Of a stretch of DNA of 64,000 nt, positions 47,887 to 62,117 are shown one piece after another. The stretch spans positions 15,781,490-15,845,489 of the forward strand of contig NC_132899.1 in assembly GCF_030463535.1 (NCBI RefSeq). The letters run 5' to 3'. The position numbers and the translations under genes are program-made. A model generated the notes under the pieces. That model ran no database searches. It saw only the letters and a program-made list of their open reading frames with translations, and was not told where the DNA came from. This DNA comes from Salminus brasiliensis. Taxonomy: Eukaryota; Chordata; Actinopteri; Characiformes; Bryconidae. Position 1 is the first letter of the stretch; every line of letters starts with the position of its first letter.

Positions 47887-50800
47887 GTAAGGCAGTGCTG
47901 TGGCACGCTTGTGGCCTGCTTGGATGGACTCCAGAGATATTACCACGCTCAGATGCGTTGCACAAAAGGGACAAACCGGCTCCGCTTTTTATTACTATGT
48001 ACATTGGGGGAGGATGAGGCAGAAGATCTGGTGTGTTTGCCATCTCCTGGGATTACATGTCGTTAATAGAAGAGAGTGCTCTTTAGAGTGGGGCAGCTGA
48101 CTGCTCTCCTCTGTGCAACTCTCCTGGTGTTGCAGGCTTCCCAGCTGTGCCCTGGCATGTGTTTTACAGGGGTAGTGTGGTGAAGAATCCATGATGGTCA
48201 TTGTCCAGTTCCACAGAGGTAGTATTTACAGCAACAAATGAAACGAGCAGATGCAGTGATGGTGATGATGATCAGGATCAGGTTTGTTTCTGTATTGAAG
48301 TGAGTTTGTGTTTTCTAATGTAGTGTTTTAGGCCTGTGTCATTGGTATGTCTGAATGTGGGGATCTGCAGGTAGAACATCTATTTTCACCTCGGATGGAC
48401 GGGAGAAGCCCAGTTCGATTCATCAAGATGGTGAAGGATAGGTGTTTCCTCAGAAATGAGAATCAGTACTTTGAAACAGTTGCCTGTTTCGTTTGGTACA
48501 GGTTGATTTGCCTCCAAGCTTGAAAATTTGACAGGATAGTGAGCAGCAGGCATCAAGAACACATTCCAAAGCACATCATGAAGCCTTCAGAGATCTGAGA
48601 AGTGTCGGAGCTTGAAGCTGTTGGGTGGCCTTTATTATCGCTATTATATGCAATTGTACATGGTGATTAATAACAAGCACATCGAGTACTGATCATGTTC
48701 ATCCGCCACTATGTGAGTGATCAACCTGCCGTAGAAATAAATCATACTTGATCATCCAATTATTTTAATGGAATATGAAAGTCTTATGCTGTTGTGACTT
48801 GTTGTATTTTGGCCTGTCAAACCAGACCTAATTGCTCCTGCCTCAGCGTTTTAGGGTATGTCCATTAGTCATTATGTTAGTGGAAAGAAAGGGCCTGTTT
48901 CTTAAATACACACTCTTTCATGCTCCCTCATTGTGTGGAGCAGGGATTTTTCATTCTGGTAATGGGACAAGTGCTTCTCCATACAGAGTGTAAGGGTCTC
49001 ATTTGGGACTTGGCCTCTGTCTTTGAGGAGATGTTTTTCTTCAGCAGCCGACCCAATTAAGACCTCCTAGAGTGGGCCGTGCTGCAGCCGTCCTGTTAGC
49101 TGAGCAAGAGGGCATGACCAAAATCCCTGGCCAGTCATATGGGAGAACTGCATGGCTGCCCTGGACCATTCAGTACCTATCTGCTTGGTTTAACCCCCAA
49201 TTCAATCCATCCACTGCCTGTCTGAAATGGTTTGGCAGTCTGAAATGCTTTTTCCTGTTGCGGACCCACTTTCCCTGATTTCTGTGCAGTTAATGCTTAC
49301 GTGGAGAGTAGATCAATGCCCTGAATACCCCCACCTCAAACAGTGATTTGTGGCACCCCCCCCCTTCACTCCTCCTTTTTTGTCAGTCTTCACAGACATT
49401 GAAAGGTTGAGCTGAAAAGCGCCTCAGATGTGGTGTGTAACTATAATGGCCCAGTGATTGGAGGCTTTGACCCAGAGCTTGTTGCAGTAGCTAGGCAACC
49501 GTTTTCCCGTCGCTGTTTCTGATTGGCTGGTGCAGACGAGGAGGATGAGACTAGTAGAGCTGGTGGCAGATAGCTGGAGTCCAGAGGAAATGGGGGAGAA
49601 GGAAAATCTAACAAAGGGAATTAACTAATGAACGAACAAGTGAAAGAGACCAGTCTCTCTTGAAGAAATCTCCCCAAAGCCTGATGCCCTGATGTGCACT
49701 GTGGGGCTGAACAGGAGCCACACGTGAGATAGGTAGAGGCTTAATGTTGCCCTGCCCTGCTGTCTACGCTTACAACTCCGAATTGACCCACACTCTGAGA
49801 TGAACAGGGATGTGCTGGAGCTTTGGCTGCAATAAGCGGCAATGCCTTATGATGTTTACAGAGGTGAATTTCCATTTGATTACAGTTCTACCCTCATGGT
49901 TTGCTGGCCTGGGCGGGGGATGGCTTCCTGTGTCTTTATTGTTATATTCTCTCATAATAGAGCCGGCTGTTCGTGCAGCCTCCTCCGCCCAGTTCATTAT
50001 CTTTGCTGGCAGAGGGGTGGAAGCGGTTAGCTATAGTTGGGGACCAGAGGGTCTGTCAGGTGCATGGTCCCCTGCAGTGACTTAAATGCTCTACAGATCA
50101 CGCGTACAGGCTCCATTCACACTTCTGAGATGGTGTAGTAGTGTATGAACAACAGAGTGTCCCATATTGTTGGTTGTTTCCTCAGGCTTAAAAAAAAAAA
50201 AAAAACTTCCATTGACTGCCCCCCGCCTCTCACATGCTTTCTCCATTACCTTACTACCAATGCTAGTAATTATGTGTCTCAGTTCAACTTGTTTCTTTGG
50301 TGTAATTGTCTGTGAAGGACCGTTTGTTTTGCTCTCTCATCTATGTATCCATCTCGTCCTCTCTCTTCATTTGCGTGGGGGATTGCTTTGTATTGAGGTT
50401 AATCCACTTATTTAATTGTATCTGGCTAAGACCCTGGGGGATCCTGTTGCAGACTCTCTTGTTTTGCACTTGTTTCTTCACCCATGCATGTTTTATCCTC
50501 CAAGACAAGTAAATTATTTAGATGGAACTTTATGTCCTGTATATCGGTTATTGCATAAGACAGAAGTGGGTTAAGGGAGTTGTCAGGTTCAGTATACTGG
50601 GAGTAGAGTCTCCCTGAGATGATACGAGCGCTATAGCAGCGTTGAGCTGAAGGTGCTTAAAGCAGCTAGTCATACTCTTGTCAGGGTCTCCTATCAATGG
50701 AACCCTCTGTTCTTTAGTTAATTTTGAGTAGTTTTGGGGTTTGGGGCGATACACTATTTCTACTCTTTAAATAAAGAGGCTCTATATAGTGTTGAGCGAT

Positions 50801-53800
50801 TATAGTGTTCAGTGCTATTTAGAACTGTATAGCCATAAATGGAAATTCTCACACTGACTTCCTAGTGTTTTGTAGACCATTCAGATGCTTAGATTAAAGT
50901 CTCATGTTGAAATGTAGGGCCTAATGTGTCCATTTACCCTGTATATTTTTTAAATACTGGCACTTCACACAGTTAACCAAGTACTCTAGTAGCCAAGTAG
51001 CCATGCTTATTAGTTCTAGAAATTTGTCAGTAACTCAAAAGCACTTATCTCTACTTAAATTGTGGCAATAGCAAATTTCACTGCTGTGGCTTTGGCATTA
51101 GCCCTCACAGTATCCACAGATGTTGTACACATCCTCCACCATCAAGCTTAATCGAAGGGTTATGACCTGGTATTACAAATGGCCATTAACATGATGGAGG
51201 GATCATGTACCCCTTGAGGTACATAGAGAGCCTGAATGAAGGAGGGGTTGATGTTTTAGAAAATGCAGCTCTCTCTGGATGGGTCTATTTTGCTAAAGAA
51301 CAAAGTGTGGCCAAGTAGGCACATGTGAGGAGTTGGCCTGTCCTGAGTGAGTCAGCCTGCCCTACAGCATTCCCCACTGCATCCCAGCGATCTGACCAGA
51401 AGCATTCAAACCCATTTTGACATCGGGGCCCATTAAGATCACTGTCACTTATCCTGCATGCATCTCACCCTGGCTGTACGCTTTCTCAGGCTCCTTCATT
51501 AGGTTAGCCTTTTGCTGCAGCCTTGCTGCTTTCGCTGTGCTCTGGGAGTGCTGCTATTTTCACTAGACTAAGCCAATTTATGTAATATGGAGGTAGGTTG
51601 TTATGGAAGCTGAGGCAGACATTTTTGTTAGCAAGAGACCCATTCAAAGGAGTAGATGTTATTTGTAGTATGCTATTATACAGCAGGCTTGCAATTGTTG
51701 TCTTTTTTTAAAGTCTGGTCTCCCAGCCTGGAGATAAGGGGTTTGAACTCAACTTAATATCACAGTGGGTTGCGAAAAGGATATAAAAAAATGTTAAGGT
51801 TCATGTCTAATTTTTGTTTTAGGCAGGACCTTTTGTGGTTCACTAGCGTTAGAGTTTTGGGTTCATCACAGTAGTCATAATGTGGTAAGATCCATATCAT
51901 GGGACAATAACATGGTATTCACCCTTGTACCTCCCGCCCAACTTTAGAACCTCTACATGTTGTCGCTTTGTCCTCAACACTTTCATACGAACTACATAGT
52001 CGAACTGTGGAGTGCTTGGTTGGAAGCTATTCAGATATCTTGACCCTTCACCCTCTCCGATTCGTACCCTGTGAAGTTATTCGTAGTGTGCATCAGACAT
52101 TCTTTATCTGTGGTCTCTTCTGGAACACCTGGCCGCTTTTGTTCCCTCTCATTCTCAGTTGTATCATGTCAAGGGGAGAGTGGCTAATAGGTCCAGGCTA
52201 CTGCCCAACGTGAACATGTCTTAGCAGCAGGAACTGGAAAGGCTTTATTCCAGTCTTTATCCATGACCATCCCTTTGAAATGAGAGCTACGCATGTTTCC
52301 ACTGCGCCTCTTCTGAACACTTTGTTCTACGTGACTCCATACTGTGCCTTTTTGTGGAACTCTATTGATTGCTTCTTTCCTCCCCGCCCTTCCCTCTCAG
52401 GCTCGCTCTCTTGCTCTCTCTTTCTTTTTCTCACTGCAGGCCTCCTCTTACTCGTTGCTTATCTTCTGATGTGATACCCTGATTAAAATCAAGATATTGT
52501 GAAATCATGTTGGCACTTTCCAACTGAAATTGGGTTTGCTCAATTTTCCGCCCACCGCGCATATGAAAGTGAATTGGGGAGGGGGAGGGAGAGGTTGAGG
52601 GGAGAGGTTGAAAAGCGCTGGATGGAAGTCTTTAAGAACTGGTCTTCAGCCAAAGGTTTGGAAGCCAGAACAATGTGATTACTCACCTGAGTGGGAGTGG
52701 GGAGGTGGGAATGGTCCGCTCTGGCAGCTGCTCCAAACAGCCTCCTGGAGACGGAGAAAGAGCGATAGAGAGAACACTCACATAAAAAAAAAAAAGAGAA
52801 AACGTTGAAAACCGTGAGGGAAACAGAAGGATTAGCATAGGGGAAAACATTAAACTAGACTACACCAAGCTGTAGTGGGCTGTAATAGTGAGTCAGGAAG
52901 CGTAGTCTGGTTCTATCTGTTGAAATGTTGACTGGCATGCAAATCCTATTAATCACCCTGAGAAGAAGACGTAGGCTGCAGTAAAATGGAAATGTAAGGT
53001 GTGGTTGGCTGATTGCAGTTCATTACAGGCGGCATAATATAAGCCCTAATTCACTTTTAATGAAACTGGGTCAGGTTCAGGCTTAATCAATTATGTGTTT
53101 TGACCAGCAGCTCAGAAACTGTGGTCAGTGAACTAAAATAAGGCAGTCACACATGCACTTTTCATGTTCTGCTGACAGTAGGCTTACAAGAAAAGTCAAC
53201 GGGAATGGTTTGAAACTAAGGTTGAAATCTCATACCCTGTAAAATTGCTGACAATAGCCTTCCTCTCCCAGTCCGCACAGCTCTATCTGGATAAAGCTGA
53301 CAGTGGTTCTGGAGGCTGTCTGAGTGTCATCGCGTCATTGACCGCTCTTATGACTGACTTAGGCTAAGCCCAATCCTCCCAAGACTTACGCACACGGCCT
53401 GACATGCAGGCTCGGACTGAGCGTATTCTGACTACCCACACGACATAGAGCTGCTAATTTGATTAGCATTCTAGCTCGCCTTAGGGTAACTCACCTGAGA
53501 AGTGAAAATGCACAGCCGCTAAAGGTGAGGCCTATTAATGTTAATACTTTAATAAAGTCAAAGTAAGGAATGTGGGTGGCTGTCAGGATCATGCAGACAG
53601 GCCTTTCCAAAAGGGGATTTTGTCATGGCTAATCCACACATGCATGACACACCCTCCCTAACACCTCAACCTCTTCTGTATAAATATTGGCTCAGCTCTC
53701 TGTTGTGTTTATTTGACGTTGGCCTTTACTGTTAAGTGTGTGTGTATGTGTGTGTGTTGTCATCTACAGGGCTGTATAAATCACCCCGGGCCTCCAGTAA

Positions 53801-53904
53801 CACTTAGTAAACACTTTGGCCCATCTCTTGGTGCATGCTGAGCACTGATGTTTATGAAATGTCAGCTAATACAGTGCTCTCTCCTGGCACAGGCACACAA
53901 CATA

Positions 53905-53906
<2 letters not shown>

Positions 53907-53938
<32 letters not shown>
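53907..53938. repeat. (CT)n microsatellite
   Basis: CT run followed by CTGTCT-type decayed units to about 53965. Confidence 0.92.
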
Positions 53939-53943
<5 letters not shown>

Positions 53944-54429
53944 GTCTCTGTCTCTGTGTCTCTCTGTGACTAGATTTCATGTTTAAGTACATTTTTGGCA
54001 ATGGTAAATATCACTGCCTGTATAAATTGCGATGCAAGACCTAATTTTTACACTTTCCAATGCATACCGTAATGCAGGGCAAATGTGTTTTTACTAAAGA
54101 AGCCATAGCCGTAAGTCTGGAGATTGAACCGCCAAAATCTACGTAATGTTAAATCGCTTTGGAGGTTTAAATGGTGCAGTTGTAGTACATTAGGTTGTCA
54201 GATTTGCTTTCCCATTCAGAATTTGTGTTTGGAGGGCAGAAGGTTCTGTATTCAACACAGGGTCCAAATTATACCTTAATGGTCAAGAATATGCATACAG
54301 AACTTGTAATGTTTGGTTAACTGTCCCTTAGCAAGTTGCACCTTAAGCAGCTGCTTTTAGTAGCAATCAGCAAGCTTGTTCTGGTTGAATATGTGACCCC
54401 TCTGCTTGGCCAAATTGATGATTGATGTT

Positions 54430-54570
54430 AAATTAGTTAATTTCCTGGCATTGACTCTGCATATCTTTGATAGAGTTGAGGTCAGGACTTTGGGAAGGCC
54501 ACTGTAGTCAATCATGATCACTAACAGGAAGTTCAAGGAGGCCTTGGCTGGTTAAGACATTTTGCAACAT
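54430..54570. mobile_element. short DNA-transposon-like fragment
   Basis: GAGTTGAGGTCAGGACTTTG and GGAAGGCCACTGTAG are words typical of fish Tc1/mariner-superfamily repeats. The fragment is too short to classify. A poly-C run follows at 54593-54607. Confidence 0.4.
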
Positions 54571-54712
54571 TCAGCTTCACTTAATTAATAACCCCCCCCC
54601 CCCCCCCGCCCTCCAAATTATGCACTAGAAAAAGAACAGTTAAAAAAATAACTAAAAAAGCCTAATATTTCCAACTGTAGATTGGAACTGTCATAAGGTA
54701 TCTATTTTCCTG

Positions 54713-54850
54713 GTTAGCATAATGGGTAATACCACTGCCATTCATGTAGTAGACTTCGATTCGGGGTTTGATTCCCGACTTGGACAAGCACAGCACACTA
54801 TACCAGTAGAAGTCATTGGACGAAATTGCCCCCGGTCTTGTCACACTCTC
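54713..54850 (+). repeat. tRNA-derived SINE copy
   Basis: GGTTAGCATAATGGGTAATA resembles a tRNA A box and GGGGTTTGATTCCC, 44-57 bases on, a B box. It is followed by AGCACAGCACACTATACCAG and a GTCATTGGACGAAATTGCCC body. Too diverged for a working tRNA gene. Confidence 0.6.
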
Positions 54851-55232
54851 TCCTCCTCTTGATAAGTGTCTTTATCTGTCTTTTGTGATCTGTCGTTGTT
54901 CTGTGCTAGTTTTCTCTTTTTCTGGCCTCTTGAGCTCTTCTGCTTTTTCTCGTTTTTTTTCTGTGTCAGTATCTCTTGTTCTGGTTTTGTCTGGTTGGCT
55001 GTTTTGTCACTGAGATGTGGTGAAGTGCTAAAGTGTGGGTGACAGTGGGCAAGCTTACTGTACTGTATGCAGAGTACAGCTTTATTTATTTATTTATATA
55101 TTTTTTACAGCACGCAGTCATTATAGCAACGTGGCTCTGCTGGGTTGGACAGCATTTCTGTTGTAGTGATGGAGGCATGGTTGTAATGCAGTAGGCTGCT
55201 GCCCTGCTGTGCTCAGTTGGAATGTTTAGAAT

Positions 55233-55234
<2 letters not shown>

Positions 55235-55283
<49 letters not shown>
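55235..55283. repeat. (AC)n microsatellite
   Basis: Forty-nine bases of pure AC. Confidence 0.96.
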
Positions 55284-55286
<3 letters not shown>

Positions 55287-55324
55287 CTGCCTACTTCTCT
55301 CATGCTCATTACTCTGTCCTGCAG

Positions 55325-55328
<4 letters not shown>

Positions 55329-55399
<71 letters not shown>
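55329..55399. repeat. (AC)n microsatellite
   Basis: Seventy-one bases of pure AC, 45 bp after the previous tract. Confidence 0.96.
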
Positions 55400-55401
<2 letters not shown>

Positions 55402-58400
55402 CCAACAGTCTTCTGTCTGTGTCTCCATCACAGTTCACCTCTCTGTAGAGCTCAGGAAGCAGGCCAGTGCGAGCTTCTCTCAGTCTCTGAGGATTCCTTC
55501 AGCCTTAGCTACGGATTCCACACCGCTACTGTCTGCACGCACACAAACGAAGCAACCTGCTAGAGACCTCGCACTGTGTCCATAGTAGGACTGATCATTG
55601 TTGATCGAATGCTGATGCCGGTCAGCATTTGGGCAATGTTACAGTACTAAAGTGTATCACAGTATTTATAAATAATGACAGTATCTCCAAGTGATGACTG
55701 TATTTCAAAAAGATCAAGTGTTTGATGTGGAATAATCCCTTCGTGGTTCCCACTGACGCATTGGGCCAGTTAAACCAAGTAATGTGCCGTAGTGAGAAAT
55801 TGGCTGCTTGGTTACTCCTCAGACCATTAGTTACTCAACTTTGTGCTTTCAGATGTGAGGCTTTACCTGCTAGCTAATCTAAGCTATGCCTTCCTAGGCC
55901 TTCCTTCTGTTGACCTGAGTCATTATCATCTTATACTTTCATAAGTGGAGCTTGTCAACCAAAATCAATCGGTGTTCTGTGGTGTGCAGAATGTCACATG
56001 CTAGCTACGCTGATGAATTTTCTCTCTGTTGATTTACAGCACAGATTCACATTTAGCAGTTGTCGTATTTATGGGTTAACATGTATTGAATATTTGGTTG
56101 AAATTGTGCACGGCTTTTGCTTATTTGGTGACCTTTTTAGCACACTGAGCTTTTTATTTGAATGGTTTCGAAGTAACACAGGAAGTCATGAAAGGATGTC
56201 CTGTAGGATCAACCCATGAATAGCTACACGCTTCCCCAGTAGTACCACATACCACGCTAATATTTGAAAATGGTTTGATGATATGAAATAAGGTGGCAGT
56301 TCCCATCCCTAATAGCTACACACATACCTTAGCATGCTTTTTCTCATTGATTTTAAATACAAATACAAAAGAATACGTCTGTGCATCCTTTTACCAGTCC
56401 GAAAAATGATCTGATTCCTGACTCAAAATCTGTGATCCAATCCGAACCGTGAGTTTTGTGATCCGTTACACCACTACCAAAAACCACACATAAACATATG
56501 ATCGCCATAAGTTTCATTCAGTGTTGTAGTCTGCAATCCTGGATTTTCAACCCTGTGTAGCGCGTATAGTCAGAGACGAATACTACTTGTATTTGCTGAT
56601 GCTAATGGCATGCTTACAGCCAATCAGCAGTCCAGATAAAACACATTATGACTGTACTGTTATTACATTTTAATACCTTAGTCCAGTCCAGCAGACTAAA
56701 CAGTCATATTCCAGAAGAATTAACACAGAAAAATAGAATTCTTTTTGAAGCACCAAGTTTAGAAATTATTGTTAGCTTTTTGCCAGCATTTCACTTTTTA
56801 AAATGTGTAGAGAACCACCATGTTGGTTCAGTTTCTGCTTTCTTTATTGCCTAAAGAGGAGGTAGCCCATTCAGAAGAGATGGTGATGGAATAAGTAAAG
56901 AATGCTGTTCACTCTGAGTCTGCTGATATCTGTTAACAGAAAAATCTGTGGCAGTGTTTGTATAGTGGAGGGGTAGTTGGGTGAAAACTCCTGGCAGTTT
57001 CAGCTGTGCCTCTTGTAGATAGGCATTGAGGCGTGTGTGTGTGTGTTTAAGAAGAGAGGTATAGTTAAGTGTTTTGTGATTGTTTACTTCAGTATCAGAG
57101 CCGTTGAGCCCTGCTGGTGGTGACAGATGTGTGAAGGAGAACCTGGCCTTCTGATGGTGTACTTGAGATGCTCCAGCATGGCACTGGGGTGAGCCAGGCT
57201 TCCTTTCTCCAGCAGGTGTGCTTTGCACTTTATCTCTTGCATACTACCTGTGTTTGAGCCATATTGTAGCTGTATATTGTTAGATGCCAGAAGGAGAGCT
57301 TCATATTGTCTGTGTTTTAGGGGTGTAACCATATAGTTACCCGGTCATTTGATTTAATGTTCTCACTTAATAAAATCCTAAAATAGACAAAAGATAATTA
57401 TACACATTAAGACCGGTATTCAAATGTTCACTTAAGTAAAAAAAGTTTAAAACAAAAAGTAAAAACAAAGTTTTTGTACTTTTACCACCTAGCAGTAGCA
57501 GCCTGAAGAAGATAATAAAATAAGAATATTATTAAGAATATCTCCCTTTATGATGTTTTTTTTTGGTTTGTGGCAATTTTCGTAATTATTTTCTAATGGA
57601 TGGACAAGCAGAAATGCTCCAATATTACTTGGGTTTGGATTGACTTCCATTAAAAGGTTAAATGCTTTTTCCTTCTCTTGTAAAATTGCCGTTTGAGTGT
57701 GGGCACACCTTTTGAGAGGAGTGAAAGAGTGGTACGATATGTCCTCAAATGCAGGTCTGCTGGAGTTAGAAAGGTGCACGGCTGTGAGAGGTCTGTCTTC
57801 AGTACTGCAGTGTCTTCAGTGCTGACCACAGACTGAGTGGAGGGGAGGGGATGAGCACCTTTAGCTGACACAAGCTCACAGCCAACAAAGAGCTCTGGAA
57901 TGCTTTCTTATGACAATATTTTTTCCCCTGCAGAATTACAATAGGTTCACAAGATTTTGTGTCTTTTAAAGCTACATGCTACTATAGCTCTAGACTAGTC
58001 GTATTATATTTAACCTCTTACCTCTTTTTGTTTAGAAAACACATTTGAGTGTTAATGAGGTGATATCAGATGATAAATTCACTAAATGATGAAAGTTCAT
58101 AAAAATATATATAAAATATAAATAGAAAAATTACATCAAACTCAATGTTTTTCCTATCAACATTTTTTAAGTAGCAGCAATAAAATATCTCAAAACCAAA
58201 TTGGTTTCCTCCTAATTGTTCAAATCTGCATAAAACAAAAAGGGAGACATGTATGAAAAGTAATTTTGGCTTCTATTTTATTTATTAGTTTGTTTATTTA
58301 TTTATTTATTTTTAAGTTACTGCTTGTTTTTATTAGTGACTTATTTTGACACGGTCTGGCCAGAGTGTCTGCCTATGTGGTGCATTCATTAAGCTGATTA

Positions 58401-59387
58401 GCTCTTTTTGTTGAAGAGCGGGACTTCACCCGTAACTAGCAAGCTGATTGGCCCTTTTTGTTGCATGGCGAGGCGTTATCTGTTGAGCGTTACGAGAACT
58501 TGTGATTGTCGTCTCGTCATTTAAAACGTCATTCATTTCTCCTGTTTATGCTTAGCTCTGCGTCCAGGTCATTATTACTGTAAAAATTACCAGCAGCAGT
58601 AAGGCTGAATTCCAGTCTGTTATTGTTGAACTTTGGTGATTGATACGCGCTGCGCAAATGTTTCCAGTCAGTGCGAGAAACACGGCTGATAATGTCAACA
58701 ACTAGTCGTTTATTAAATTTGTTGCCAACTAATTTGGTTGTCGACTTCAGTTGATGAAGTCGGTTAGTCGTTGCAGCTGAAGGTGCTAGTTACACCCTGA
58801 TGCAGATCAAAACAACTGCACTGAGACCCTAGAGAAGTGGTGCTCTGGGTCCTGTACCAAACAACCTCGGGACTGTTTGAGAATGTGATCTGACCTCGAT
58901 CTGACCGATCACGTGTACTTTGCAGGTTTGTGCTAAATTGCTCCCCTAGCCAGGTGCTAAACTTGTATGTTGCTCAGACAATTACCACAGCTATAAATAA
59001 ATGGCATCTCTGCCAATGCTCCATGTTAAATTTTACAGAAATATGTGCTAGTCCTTCCTCCTGTATTTACTTTCTCGCCTCCGTCCCAGACAGTTTCTGA
59101 CCAGAATGCCAAGAGAACGTTTTTTTGTTTCGTGGTGCATTTTGGTGTGCTTGAACTTTTCCCTGTGTGGAAGCAAACCAAACCAAGAGGAATCCATTCC
59201 AAGTTTACCAACTTTAACTGATTTAGACCAGGGCAAACCAACTATAGTTGTGAAAAATCCCTACATCTGAGATACCTACAGGAAGCCAGTGATGAAAACA
59301 GTGCATAGCTTCTCCTGCAGTGTGGTTGCAGTATTCTTTACGTGCTTCCTCCTTTGGAAGAAGATGGGTTTGGAAGTGGTTGGTGTA

Positions 59388-59480
59388 TTGTAGTGGATAA
59401 GAGTACCACCTTCCCAGTAGTATGTAAGTAAGTCACTCTGAAAAAGAGCATCAGTCAATGTAAGTGACTGACTGTTCAAA
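59388..59480 (+). repeat. internally deleted SINE copy
   Basis: GTAGTGGATAAGAGTACCAC corresponds to the 5' tRNA-like head of the copy at 54713. It is joined to the tail AAGTCACTCTGAAAAAGAGC with ATCAGTCAATG, which resembles the AAGTCRCTYTGGATAARAGC tail of fish SINEs. The B box is lost. Confidence 0.5.
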
Positions 59481-62117
59481 CATGTCATGGTTCTTTAATA
59501 TGGGACTGTGTAACATTAGAGACAAGCTAATTACTTTTAAGCTTTCCTGATTTTGATAGTCAAAAACTCTGACTATGCTTAAGGGACCACAGTCAGGTTA
59601 AATAAATGTTAATAGTTGGCCTGGAATTTGAAGCTGCAAAAATAATCTATTGTCATCTTCTAACAGTGTGTAAAAATGGTTTGTACAAAGCTCGCAGGAG
59701 CCTAGTTTCTTCCAAAAGTCAAATTTCTGGTTTATGTAGATACTCTACTGTAATATACTGGGCAAAGGTTAAGTGTGTACAAAAATTTGAATTCTGGAAA
59801 AACCAGCACAAGATTTAGTACACGTCCAGGAAAGTTATCCAAAGGGCTCATCTGTGAACTGAAACCAATACATTGATAAGAAAATGAATGAACTGTTGAC
59901 CCTGCCATGCAATGATGCAATTGTGGGTGGGTTGTTTGAAACATTGATGCAGTGAGGAGAGAACAGAAGGAAAGCCTTGAAGAAGACATTGAAGAACAGC
60001 AGAAATGTCTGAAAACTGGAGCAGTTGAAGGGCTACAAGTATGAATGGGACAAAGCCTGAAAATGACTGGTAAAGGGTTTTGAATGTGAACCGCTATTGG
60101 CTTCTAATTGGCCACAGCAAGAGTTAACTAAAGCAGCTATCAAAGCTATCATTTGTATTGATCCTGCGTTTGACCATATAAGTTAGTAATGTTCTGCAGT
60201 GCTTTAGTCTGAAACTGGTTTGTAAACATGATGCAGTTACACAATGCTCACAGCCACCGAGGGGCTTGTATAACCGAGCACTCCTAACATGTTGAGCTGT
60301 CCATTGTGTTTGCCTGCATGCCAACTTGACAGAAATGCAGTAGCTGTCTTTTTCATGTAGTGGAGATGGTACACAGGAGAAGACAGGGAAAAGTATGGGT
60401 GTATTTTGCATTGGATCTTCTCTGTAGGGAAAAATGAGGAGTTTCTTAAATGCGTTGTTTCAACTGATTCACAGGCGTTGTCCTGTGGCCTCCCTCTGCA
60501 GGCTGCATTGATCAGCCAGACGCATTCAGCAGAAGAGAGTGTGGAGCAGCTGTAGGAGCACTAGCGCTCTCACTCCCCACTGCTCACCCCAAACATGAAC
60601 GCAAAGACAGTAGTGTGTGTATAGTACGCAAGGCATTGCTGGTTTGAGTGATTTGAGGACAGACGCTTTCGACAAGGCAACATCTTGTTCAGCATTAATC
60701 ATCAAGGATGCCTGTGATTTGTGGTGCGTTTGTGTTTCAAGGGATGCTGTGTGTTTGTATTTCGCCATGGTCTCTCTGCAGCATTCATAATGAAGTTTTT
60801 TTTTTCTCTCCTGTGTTTATATTATGTAATCCCTCTGATTTAATTTTCTCTCTAAAACCATTAGTTCTGAATTCGTCAGTTCTCGGAGGAGGGGAGTGCA
60901 CGTTGCATGCGCTGTAATAGCTCATTAAGCATAGAGCGTGGTTTTAGGGATGGCTTTTAAGCCCAGTCATGATCGATTCTGATCCTTTGTGGGCTTGTAC
61001 TAGCAGCTGTTCTGGAGCTTCTATGGAACATTACGTTTTCCAAAGTGCAGTTGACCCATATGCTCCAGAGCCACTATGCTCTATGTCCTTGTCAGCCTGG
61101 AACAGTAAGATTGAAAACATCTCGCGCTGATTTCCCTTCAGACGAACCAGCAGCTGCTCATCACGGCTGGTGGCGGAGACTGCTTATGAGGTAGAAAATG
61201 AGGGGCGACTCCCCTGTGCGTGCGCGTGCATGTGGGTGCATGCATGTGGGGTCACTCCCAGAGGGCCTCATCGCCAAATATGTCTGTGCCCATGTCTGAG
61301 GGGACACACACCTTCTCCCCTTGCTATTCTTAGACCCCCCTTTCTCTCTCTTGGGCTCCGCAGCGGCTTCATTCCACCGTGGAAATGTCAGATGCCCCTT
61401 TGCAGCTGCACCAGACACAGCCCCTCCTGGACTGATCCCCAGTCGACACCTCTACACTCCCCCATGTTCTGCAACTTCACACTGCTCTGCACTCCATAGT
61501 TTTACCACACTCTTAGTGCCTTAATCCTGCCTCATCCACAACATCGACACACGGTCAGCCCTTAAAGATAGTGTCCACAGGTTTTCTTAAAAATACAGGT
61601 AGTAGTTTAATCAAGTTTGGTGACTGAAAATGGTCAACAGTTGGTCAATGCGTGCTGTAGATTTTTGCTTGTTGTGTATATATAACAGTGTGTTCTAAAA
61701 GCAAGTCAACTAGTTGCAGTGCTAAGAATAAGAAATGTAAACATCCATTATTTTTTTAATATTTTCTATTATTGTTCAAATAAAACATGTCACATAGGGA
61801 CATACTTTCCAACTAAGTTTGATATTTGAGTTAAGATTGGATTAACAATCTCCGGGAAAGGAAAAAGTAACAACAAAAAGGAAAAAGAGGAAGGGCTGTG
61901 TGCTTAGTTTCTGGATAATATCACTGGTTTCATTAGGCTAAAATCAGAAAACACGATTATTGCTCAAAATAAATGAGGGGAAACCATTAGCTTCTAGCTC
62001 ATGAGCTAACCGAGCTAAATGATACAACACTGATGAGGACTAAAGCTAAATTCCTTTGTAGTTGTTGGCCTAATTGGCAGCCACTTCCACTCTTAACAGT
62101 ACATCCTTGGCAACACT

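Noticed and set aside
47887..48100. Continuation of the camk2g reading frame past 47886
   Set aside because: A GTAAGG donor and the conserved 95-nt exon size show that the coding part stops at 47886; the sequence after it is unlike CaMKII.
54713..54790. Possible tRNA gene
   Set aside because: A- and B-box-like motifs are present, but no cloverleaf with a proper acceptor stem could be drawn, and a SINE-like body follows.
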